Translations under genes and position numbers: made by a program | Shown here: in pieces, positions 11,522 to 22,000 of the stretch | How positions within the stretch are numbered: position 1 is the stretch's first letter | Layout: each line of letters starts with the position of its first letter | NCBI GenBank assembly: GCA_018873245.2 | Contig: JAEMBT020000001.1 | Location: 20,238,141 to 20,302,140 of the forward strand | Direction of reading: 5' to 3' | Source of the DNA: Archegozetes longisetosus | Taxonomy: Eukaryota > Arthropoda > Arachnida > Sarcoptiformes > Trhypochthoniidae | Length of the DNA stretch: 64,000 nt | Notes under the pieces: generated by a model | What the model saw: the letters and a program-made list of their open reading frames with translations, nothing else | What the model was told of the DNA's origin: nothing | The model's database searches: none

Positions 11522-12591
11522 AAAGGGGGTTTCCAACAGACTATGGGATTCCTGCCTATTTCAAGCACCGTCACACCCCAGTAATATATATATATCATTG
11601 GAAAGGTCTTGAAGAGTAGATCAACTTTGTCTATAGACTCAACTTGGTAGCTCGTGTTGTAAGGCCGCTAGAGGGCGAAAACTGTAACCCGTCCCAATAG
11701 AATATAGATACGATTTGATCATGGTTTAATACTAAATCGACTATGCTGAAACCATATTTCGAGGTTGCATTATGACATCTCTTATATTTACTGAGATAAA
11801 GTGAGTTACTAGTTTAAAGTAGATACGTAAATAAAGAGCATCTTAGCCACAATCTGTGTTACCAGGGGACACCGCGAGGAGGTGTGCTCTTGAAGTCCCC
11901 ATCCACTAGCAGTCCGGACTATACCTTGTATAATGAGGTACTCCCAGCACCCACTGCTATGGTTTAATAAAAAAAATAATGGATTTTTGACAAAATCATA
12001 AATAATAGGAAAATATCAAACATTTAGGAAAGTGGGTTTTACCCAACGCGACCTGGGAGGAAATTGCTGGCGTAACCAGCAATGTGGGCACCCAGTGCGC
12101 TCTCCCTTTGGCTTTTAAATAAAAAGCCAGGAGGAATGGTTAACTCTGAGGGGTCTGCTGACTGCCTTACCAAGCCCCTGCTCTCAGTCCAGGGCTAGCA
12201 TAAGCAGCCATTTGTCTAAACAGACACCCCTAGAGGTTGAGCCGTCCAGGCCCCCCTAGCGGGTTCCTGGATGGCCACCATTCACCTAAAACCATTATAA
12301 CCCCTGCTCAGTCCAGGGTCTGGTCACAAGTCTATAGCTATAAGAGATGTCATAATGCAACCTCGAAATATGGATTCAGCATAGTCGATTTAGTAAAAAA
12401 CCATGATCAAATCATATCTATATTCTATTGGAGCGAGTGCACAGTTTTCGCCCTCTAGCGGCCTTAGGACACAAGCTGCCATGTTGAGTCTATAGACAAA
12501 GTTGATCTACTCTTTAAGATCTTTCCAATGATATATATATTGCTGGAGTGTGACGGTGCTTGAAATAGGCAGTTTTTGGAAACCTCCTTTC
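11522..12591. mobile_element. Long foldback element with about 255-bp arms
   Basis: The left arm (11522-11786) and the reverse complement of the right arm (12339-12591) align end to end and include uninterrupted identical runs of 32 and 35 bases. The outer ends read AAGGGGGTTTCCAA and GAAAGGAGGTTTCCAA. Weaker similarity extends to about 11511 and 12611, so the exact ends and any target duplication are unresolved. The interior (about 550 bp) has no transposase and is much richer in G+C than the flanks. Class is unknown; a foldback DNA transposon derivative is the simplest reading. Confidence 0.8.
11865..12275. other. GC-rich, hairpin-filled core of the foldback element
   Basis: Successive short stems can be read directly: GGGGAC/GTCCCC (11865-11870 with 11895-11900), CCA(C)TAGCAGT/ACTGCTATGG (11903-11913 with 11953-11962), ATTGCTGG/CCAGCAAT with a 5-base loop (12063-12083), TGGCTTTT/AAAAGCCA (12109-12129) and a 10-bp GCCGTCCAGG/CCTGGATGGC stem with one G-U pair (12241-12275). 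No open frame of note crosses the core. It could be a structured RNA, a captured sequence, or remains of another element; I cannot tell. Confidence 0.5.
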
Positions 12592-13222
12592 TACTACTAT
12601 TGCTTATCCATATACTGCATACCTACTTAAAATTTTGCCCCCCTTTAAGTTTGTTTCCCACATGACAGAATATTATTAGGTCCATCAATGTTTTAACACA
12701 TAATCAATTTTGGTGTTATTTTTGTAGGTCACCTCATCAATTATGTTTTTGTTTAATACAATTTATTACGATGGCGAGTGAGAAAAGGGACCAAATGCTT
12801 TCATATCTGACACGTAATTTGTGAATAAAACTCTTTTTGCTTGCTCTAATTATGACTAACTAGACTCAGCCACAACAATGTCATAAGAAAAACCAGTTTT
12901 TAAATTATGAAAAACTTTTCTAGTCATAGATGTATATCATATTTGCTTGATCAATACTACTTAAAATATATGATTGAGGAATCAACAAGTTATTTGTTTG
13001 TTGACACGAATTGTTGAGCCCTCAGGTTTATCAAATGTTGATCTTATTGAAATAGTCAAATACACAATTTTGTGGAACGAACAACACTGCAGAAAAGTTT
13101 CCTTAAAAGCGTATCTTCCGATCACTCACTAATGTTAAACTGATTACTTTGAAAAATTAGGTTGCTTCAACTCAGGCGTCAGAGTTGTATTTCTTAAAGT
13201 ATTTAAGATACAAAGATGGCAT
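12592..13222. other. Spacer between foldback element and mariner relic
   Basis: A+T-rich spacer without a coding region or recognisable RNA. Confidence 0.45.
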
Positions 13223-14306
13223 TTAAGGATTATATGATGTATACTCTCCTTCGAACTTAATGACAGTATTGGGTGGTGTTGCATGCCAACCACAGACTAT
13301 TGTAAGTTTGTCTTTAATAACTTCGTCATAAGCAACTTTCAGATCTACCTCATTAATAAACCTTTACCCTTTAAGTGGTTCCTTTATTCTCATGATACCA
13401 TCGTAGTCACAAGGATTTAAGGGCTATAAGGAGATGTTTCAACCTCTCCCATCTACGCCTATGAAAGAAGGCTTATATCAAAGCCAAATTTTGATGTCTA
13501 TGTGCCCTTTCATTATGATGCAAGATCAATACCGAATCCTGTGTTTTTGTACGCAAGGGAGGATTGCATTTTCCAAAAACTGACCATAAATCTCATTGTT
13601 GACATTTTGATTTCTAGGCAGAATTTGATATTCTGTCACCTGATTCTTGTGAAAAGCAGCTATGATCACCTTCATGTTTGTTGTATCTGATCTGATTTTT
13701 GTTGGCCTAAAATCAAATTATAAGGCATTTGTATTAATGCAAATTTTACAAAATTTTGGTAAAGTTTTTTACGTTTGTTCTGTAGGATAGCGCCATTCCC
13801 TTCACTGTCATGCATCAAGTGGATCACAACTTTTTATTCATATTTGGTCTATAACAAAAATCCTATTCAATACATGAGGATTGCTTTGATACCGTTTAAG
13901 ATGCTCTGAGGAAGTAGTAACTCAATTGTTTTTGTTGGAACATAAGGCTATGTGATATCCGTCGTGCTGCCACTTCGCGTAATCCTAGTTTCTTTAAAGG
14001 CTTCACTGTACTTGATGCTGATACCTAAAGAAGAGTCAACTCACTCGATGTCTAACTATGTTGTTCTTCTAAGAGCTTTTTTAATGCTTGTTCGTGTACT
14101 TCATCTGTCGCTTCACGAGATCTCCCTCCATGAGGCGCTTCTTGCCCTCACAAATGCCCGAATATTTAAATTGACTGTCAATTCTATAAACTTGTCTTTC
14201 GCTGTAACTGTTTCGCTATTTAAGCCAGCATAACGTAAATTTCATAACTGTTGCCCAAAAGCATATCACATTTTATAAAAACTCTCTGCTCTTCTGGTGT
14301 TACATT
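13223..14306 (-). pseudogene. Ancient mariner transposase relic
   Basis: Translated on the reverse strand in one dominant frame with many stops, it follows the same transposase as the copy at 9.8-11.2 kb: NVTPEEQRVFIKCDMLL, LKKLLEEQ, EHLKRYQSNPHVLNRIFVID, KVIIAAFHKNQVTEYQILPR, PCDYDGIMRIKEPLKG and VDLKVAYDEVIKD appear in the expected order. The first catalytic Asp is retained within VIDQI, where the usual Glu-Thr-Trp is gone. No terminal repeats remain visible. Divergence from the upstream copy is far greater than that copy's own damage, so the two inserted at different times. Confidence 0.85.
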
Positions 14307-16134
14307 GGCCCGAAGAGGGTCAACATTCGGGCCATTTGCAAAATCGAGTATTAGAGACAATAATATTAAAAGCGACTGCATCAAAAGTAGCAAAGACTCA
14401 AATGCGTATAAATTTTATGTAAACATGCTTACAAAATATCTTATCTAAAAGATATGACTCTTACATCTGAATTGAATAGATCTAATATTTTTATATTAAT
14501 GCATTCTCAATAAACATTGATTAGTGAACTTCTCAATCATAAATTTTCAGTCATGTTGATCAAAAAGATTTGACTTCTGCTATGATTAACACTATGACGC
14601 TGATCACGCTTTGAAATGACTAACTTATTATTTCAATTTTTATCTTATCCCTCTTATCCTATCCAAACGCGCGAGGGGTAATTCGGTATGGATCATGACA
14701 TTTATTGGTAGTACACCGGTCTTTGTTCGTACACACAAACTATTTAAAACTAAATTAGTCCAAGGAATAATTACCAAAATGGGCGATAAAACTTCTAGCT
14801 TATTTTTTCAGTTCAAGAACCAGTTCTCCTAGTCTTTGTGATAACGATTACCTTTTGTTTACCCCTTCAACATCAATTAGAAGACTATTTCTCACAACAT
14901 CAACCGATTGCACTACCTCTATAACATTTTGGTACATATGAAAGTTTACTTGAAAAATGTGTGGTAGACAAAATAAAGCATAATATGTACAAAATTAAAA
15001 CTGAGAAACAATGTAACTACACTTTACCTTATCAGGTAAAGTTTCATATGAAAAGTTAAAGTTAAGGAAACCCAAAATGTGTTTGACAAAGTTGTAATTA
15101 CAAGCAAGTAATCTCGTATTCAAACAAAATTAATCATAAGTCAAACTAAAGAGTTCAAAATGTATTATCTCAGCTCTGTATGAATTGTGTTTTCATAAAT
15201 AGTTGTTTTCTTAAGAACGACAAGGTTTTGATAAGAACCACAACTTAGTAATATGTGATTATGCGTATAGTTACATTATTTGACTTGTACATATTATGTT
15301 TTATTTTTTCTACCGTACATTTTCAAGTAAACTTTCGTATTGGCTACATTTTTCGTTTTGTCGATTTCATGTTGAACATTTGCAAGAATCTTCATAATCC
15401 AGAAGATTATGTTTGGGACAGTATCTTAACCAGAATTTTGAGTTTGGTGCAGCTAAAACTTAAAAATCAGTTCAAATAATATTAAATCGAGCTAAAAATT
15501 GTGCAATTCTTCTATTTGAAGCTTTTTACACTCCATTTTCATTAATATCGAGTTAAATGAAGAAAAGAAGTTTTGAAATTTATTATGTTGCAATTTCAAC
15601 ACAAGTTTTATTACCTTAGAATCTCTGATAAGACTATAGTACTCATACCGTACGTTTCAAGTCTTATGTCATATGTTTCTCATGTTACTAAAATTAGTAA
15701 ATATAGAAATATTGATTTAATGAGTCATTATTATGTTTATTTTTATCTTGAAAGCTCACAAAAATATCAATATTTCTGGAATCTCTCAACACTAAATGAT
15801 TTTTTAATTTGAATTCAGAATTATATATGAAAATGAATTAAAGCTATTTTTCTTATATGTACTTGTCAAATTGGTACACATATATTATTGAAATTCAATT
15901 ACTCATTGTGTTTTAATGAGGTTTCGATACATCAAAGTTTGCTCTGTAGAAATGCAGTAAAAGATCTGTTCATTTGAACAAACTTATGAGCAGAGTCTTA
16001 AAATTATTATTTTAAGTAATCTTCAAATATGAAACCTTTATAGTCTTTAAGATATGATTTTACCCAAAGTATTTGGTACCAAATTCTAGTCAACAAAACA
16101 TTATTACACTAAATAATTGAGGAGTTTTTTCAAC
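14307..16134. other. Intergenic region
   Basis: No supportable gene. The small open frames at 15.25-15.8 kb are A+T-rich and partly come from the foldback arm at 15.26-15.34 kb. Confidence 0.5.
14936..15340. repeat. Foldback (inverted-repeat) element 5
   Basis: The left arm (about 14936-15020) pairs with the right arm (about 15258-15340). GAAAGTTTACTTGAAAA, the GGTAGA.AAAATAAA block, CATAATATGTACAA and AATGTAACTA occur in the left arm and, reverse-complemented and in mirrored order, in the right. The spacer is about 240 bp with no transposase frame. It is a MITE-like or simple foldback sequence. Confidence 0.55.
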
Positions 16135-17511
16135 ATGTTTTCAGTAAAGCACTTTGTTCAATTAATATCTGTTTGGTTTTCATTAAATTTAATTACTTGT
16201 AGTAATTTTGAAACACCAGAATGTGCTGATTGTGATTTTAATTTTCCAATTGAAGTGAACTGTCTGTGCAGTGGATCCCAATTTGATATAAGAGAACAAT
16301 TTGAACGCATTAGTCAACAGCTATCTGCAAATACTAGTAATGAGAAACACTTTGAGAGCCTCAATTTGTTTGACGCCAAATTTGCAGAATTTCCTGAGAA
16401 TTCATTTCTAGACATAACATTCAGTTATTTAAATATTATAAATCCAATAAACTTGACCAGAATTAATACTAATGCATTCAACAGTACGGCGTCAAAATTA
16501 AAGAGATTCTATTTATGGGGCGATAACTTGGGTTTATCTAATGAGCCGCCTATTAATGATTTGTGGCAAGCGATCAGTTCGTTGAAAAATATTCAATACT
16601 TAAGTCTGACTTTAGGCAATGGAACTGTTCATGAGATACCAGAATATGCATTTAGAAGTATAAATGGCTCCCAAAATAATTTAATTCAAATCGATTTCTT
16701 GAGAGACAATTGGTTTGGATATGAAATCTCAAAGATCAGTGATTACGCTTTCTACGAATTGCCAAATTTGAACAATTGGATAACTTTTACTGGAATCCCT
16801 ATTCAGAAGATATCTTCTCAAGCATTCGACTTTAGAATTATTCATGAAACTAGTTTAAGGATTGACTTAAGTTATTGTGAGCTCAATGAGTCAAGTTTTG
16901 GAGAAGACATATTCAGTGATTCCAAAAGACCGCTTTATGTAAACTTAGGTATATATGGATGCCGAGCTTTTACACGAGCCTTATTGCAAGTCACGTTCTC
17001 TATAGTAATATTTGATAAGCTGATTTGAGGGTAAGATAGTCCACATTTTAAAAATCTCATATCAGACATTAAAAAAGTGTAGTTTTACATCTTTCATGCG
17101 TGATAAAAACGTAATTTGCTATAATGAAGGTCGAAACAGAGCTAAAACTTCTTTTTTATTGCTAAAAAATGAATCATAAAGAGTAAAGTTACTGATGATT
17201 TGATTCCAGCGCATAATCGCATCAAATTCATCGATGAAAGTATTTTCAGTGATTTCTTGAAATCCGACAAAAGAAATACAATGAACATCGGACACAACCC
17301 GTTAGAATGTTACGAAAGTAAACGTTTCGAATGGCTACTCAAACAGAAATATGACTTTTTGGATCAAGTATTAGAACCTTATTGTAAAAACGGGACCCTT
17401 TTATGGGATTTAATCAACGAATCAAACAGTTCAGCAATTAAATCATTCAATCTTTTACTAAGTGTTCCAGTTTTATTAATTTTTATTTGTCTTACATCCT
17501 ATACTAATTAA
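16135..17511 (+). CDS. Secreted leucine-rich-repeat protein, probably GPI-anchored
   Basis: Two exons (16135-16948 and 17210-17511, GT-AG intron of 261 bp) give 371 residues. The ATG at 16135 is the first in frame and begins a signal peptide (MFSVKHFVQLISVWFSLN...). A Cys-rich cap (CADCDF...CLCSG) precedes irregular leucine-rich repeats, including ISKISDYAFYELPNLN and LRIDLSYCELNESSFGEDIF, and a C-terminal cap with PLECYESKRFEWLLKQK. The protein ends with a small-residue site (SNSSA), a spacer and a hydrophobic tail (SVPVLLIFICLTS), typical of a GPI-anchor signal, although a single-pass anchor is possible. Several NxS/T sites are present. It resembles the arthropod LRR proteins annotated like the non-catalytic subunit of Oplophorus luciferase; the real role is unknown, probably ligand binding or adhesion at the cell surface. 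Confidence 0.82.
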
Positions 17512-19065
17512 GTAACTAGCTTGATAAAAATCTCAGTTTAATGACTAATTTTATACGTCTTACAGTTTAAACCAGAAACGTTAAGCTGATCATTTTCAAC
17601 TTACCGCCGTAGCTATCAAATAGTATCTCAAAGATTACACTTGCTGTAAAACTAAATATTCGTCATAAATTTTTCTCTTAATAAGATTAATTAAACGGAA
17701 TTGCTATCGACTATCCACGACGACTATCACTTTTTCTAATTTTGCCTTAGCTTTGGTGCAAGAAATCGAATCATCACTTGATGTGATGCGTACAATCAAT
17801 CACGATCTGGTAATATAGTAGCAAAAGTATTTTAATACCTGTAGTACAAACATAAAATCTATTTCTAGGCCAAACCCTTGATAATGGTTATTAGAATTTC
17901 GTAAATATTAACAAAATATTTAGTATTGAACATAGTAAAGATTTTCAGTTATCATTCTTCATATTTGTCAAAATTCTTTATGATCTATCAATGAGTCACA
18001 GCATGCTTTTGGTTTAAAGATAAACAGGAGATTTTATTGTATAATAGTTGGTTAGGTCGGATTAGCATTTAATTTTGAGTGAAGTATACAATTTTAAATC
18101 ATTTTTGAAACAAATTCAAAACAAAAATCTATACCTGCAATTAATTGAAAATTAATCTGAAATGTTCATCTAAATTAAAGGTTTAACGGTAATTTATCTG
18201 GAAAGTCAGTTTACTCGTTCAAAAAGTTTTTTCGTTTTGTTAAATAAAAATAATTGGCATTTTTCGAGATAAGGTATCTAGTAGCTGCTTGAAATTTGTA
18301 TTTTAGCTAACATACTTGAATGCTATGGGCGGAATATGCATTATTTGTATCACAAGGTATATACGTATTTAATCGAATGAAGATAAAGTTTACTTGTATA
18401 AACTTGAAATATCATGAAAATACTAGAGAGCGTCACAACTGTTTTAATCACAAACTAACAGAGAATAGACATTTCTTTAATCGAAGATAAGTATCCAGAA
18501 TAACAAACATCATAATAAAAATTTCCAAGCATCTGATCGCGTACTTAATCCAAAAGAGTATTATCATCCGATTACTTTATTAATTTTTAGGGATTACTTG
18601 AGCTCTCAGTTTGGGGTTTAGTTATGAATCATATAAATAATCTCGAGCCACGCAAATTAAATTAATGAGTTTCCATAGTCACCACTCCAGATAATAATGT
18701 TTGACATTTTCTTGAGCAATTCATGGCCACGGTTACATATTATTAACTCATAGTGCAATAATTAAATAAAGACTTTGTTCAATACTTTGCAAAAAGTTTA
18801 TTGCATATAACGCTTTACGTTCAATTTTTATGGTCAGGTTCTCTTCTATTTAAGTCATCGTTTGTAACTTTCAACATAAGTTTCTTTTCTAAACCATAAC
18901 TTCCACTTAATTATTAACTTTAATTAAATTTCAAAATGTTTGTATGACAAAAGTGTTTAATGAATTAGTTTACTTTGACTAATATCTAAGATTTCATAAA
19001 GTTTTTGAATCAAGTTCTATTCAAAGTTCGTGTTAGAAGTTTTCTCTTCAGATTTATCTTCGAAG
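17512..19065. other. Intergenic region upstream of ABCA
   Basis: A+T-rich, with no supportable coding region, RNA gene or repeat arm noticed. It should contain the ABCA promoter, which I could not pin down. Confidence 0.45.
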
Positions 19066-22000
19066 ATGAGTTCTTTTCGTCACTTAAGACTATTGTTATG
19101 GAAAAATTATTTGTTACAAATAAGACATCCATGGGTTACAATTTTCGAGATCGGGGTCCCTTGTCTTTTCGTGGCTATGATATCAATGATTCGAATGGCA
19201 GTTGAGGTGACTCCTCATCATAACACTACGCCATATGAAGCTTTTGATATATTTCATGTGCCAAACGGTACAACTCTATCGAGTACATATAAACTGATTT
19301 ATGCACCCAAAAACAATCCATATAACCAAATCATGGATAATGTTATACAAAAGTTGAATGAAGATCAAAATTTCAACTATACTTTGATCTTTGAAGGTAT
19401 CTATTTCCTACTGGAACTTTCTTAATCTTTTAATTGTATTTTCTAATTGATTGATTGTGATGTGAGAAAATTTTCATCGAGTCAATTCATTGCTTTTAAC
19501 TCATTTAATTTGTTCAGTTGAAGGAAGACAAGAAAGCAGAGTCTTTGTTGAACAGCTTTAGTTAAATTTTAGTTAAACTCCGTTTATTTTCAATAATCAG
19601 GTAAAGGATTCGAGAGTGAGGCAAATATGGTCAACTATTATTTGAATGAATTAGGATCAACTGACTTAGTCCTCTGTGGTGTTGTATTCGACAATACGAC
19701 TAGTTTGGATGCAGAATTGAAGTTTAAACTACGCTTCAAGTCCGCGCCGACCCATCAATTGGGTGACGGACCACCTTTCAAGTCTTGGTATACTGATTTC
19801 ACCTTTCCTCAGTTCTCAGTTCCAGGTCCCCGAGCCCCTAAATATCATACGGGAGCATCACCCGGATATTACGAGGAAGGTTTTCTCATTATTCAACATT
19901 TAGTATCAATGGCTGTGGCAAATTTTACGTTGAATGGCAGGAGTACCAATATAGCTGAACATAATTTTGAGATCAAAGCTCAACGATTTCCTTATCCTCC
20001 GTATATCGATGACGGATTCTTGCTCGCACTTCAGTTTCTATTTCCCGTTATTTTGATGTTTAGTTTTATTTATCCAGCGGTTAATCAAACAAAGAATTTA
20101 GTTCTAGAAAAAGAGAAACGACTAAAAGAATCTATGAAAATGATGGGACTTAAGAACTGGTTGCATTGGTTGGCCTGGTTCATCAAGTCATTGATATGGC
20201 TTGCGATCAGTATAGCATTAATCACTATTTTCTTATGCATTAAACTTAAAGATGGTGTTGGAATATTGAACAAAAGTGACTGGTCATTGGTTTACTTCTT
20301 TTTCTTAATGTACTCAATTGCCACAATTTCATTTTGCTTTTTTATGAGCACCCTTTTTTCAAAGGTTACAAGTTTAAAGATTATTCAGATCTTGCTTATT
20401 ATAAACTTATATTTACTTAAAATGTAGGCAAATGTTGCCGGCGTTGGTTCGGGTGTAGTATTCTTCTTTACTTTCATGCCTTACTTCACATCATCGCAAA
20501 GATATCAGTAAATAAAACATAACTAAATAAATGTTTATTTTATATCATCAAATACTTATCTATGTTTTCAGTGAACTTTCTTCTGGATACAAAGCAGCAG
20601 TTAGTCTATTGCACAATACAGACTTGGCCCTCGGAGCTATGATTATATCGATGTGGGAGGGAAATAATGTTGGCATTCAGTGGTCTAATATTCATGAGCC
20701 AGCTTCACCTGACGACTCATGGACTATACTTGCGGTACTGATCATGTTTCTAGTCGATTCATTCCTTTATCTATTGGCCACTTGGTATATCTCAGCCGTA
20801 TTTCCTGGTGAATACGGCATACCATTAAAATGGTATTTTCCGTTCACGAAGTCTTACTGGTGTGGAACTAATTCAGATGATGATGACTCGATAAGAGCTG
20901 TTGGTTATAGTAATTCTGGATTTGAAAATGACGATAACATTAGGAGAAAAGAGAAGTCAACTTATTTCGAAAAAGAACCCACAGGTCTGAAAAGTGGAAT
21001 CAAAGTTCTTGGCCTATCAAAAACGTTTGATGGCGGAAAAACTTATGCTGTCAAGGATTTAAATTTAACCACATATAGTGGTCAGATAACAGCTTTGTTG
21101 GGACATAACGGGGCAGGTATTGCTCGGTCATATTTCTAAGAATATTCAAATCAAATGTTTTAATTGTTTCTAAATTCATTTTTTAGGCAAAACCACAACG
21201 ATGTCAATACTGACAGGACTTTTCCCACCTTCGGGAGGAACTGCTATAATAAATGGTTTCAATATAAGAAGTGATATCGAAAGTGTGCGATCGAGTCTTG
21301 GAATTTGTCCACAGTTTGATGTGCTTTTCGACGAGCTAACAGTTGAGGAACATCTTAGGTTTTTCTGTAATCTTAAAAATGTTAACGATTCAAAATTGGT
21401 CTCGGAAGAGATCACAAGAATGATCGAACTTTTGAATCTTGAAGATAAACGCCATTCGCAGTCACAGACACTCTCTGGAGGAATGAAAAGGAAACTTTCG
21501 GTAAAATAATTATTAAATTATTCGAAATTTATTGTTATCTTATGGCTTAAATAATTTCAAAACTAAATACACTTTGAAACGAATCAATTTTTCCTGAAAT
21601 AGGTTGGTATAGCATTAGTCGGTGGATCTAAGATAGTAATTCTTGATGAACCAACTTCTGGTATGGACGTGTCAGCCAGACGTTTCATTTGGGATTTATT
21701 ATTGGGCGAAAAAGAAAACCGAGCGATTCTGTTGTCGACACACTTTATGGAAGAGGCAGACGTAAAAAGGCTTGAATCTACACTTTTGAATCAAATATGA
21801 ATTTTTAGTTGTTTTTATTAGGTATTGGGCGACAGAATTGCAATAATGGCAAACGGAAGATTGCAATGTTGTGGTTCGCCTTTGTTCCTCAAGAAAAAAT
21901 ACGGGGCTGGATATAATTTGACTGTTGCCAAGAAGAATGATTCGACTAATATCTCGACAATAACTAATTTAATACAGGCTCACATACCCAATGCTAAGCT

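Noticed and set aside
16117..16134. Upstream start for the LRR protein
   Set aside because: The open frame begins at a TTG; the ATG at 16135 gives a proper signal peptide.
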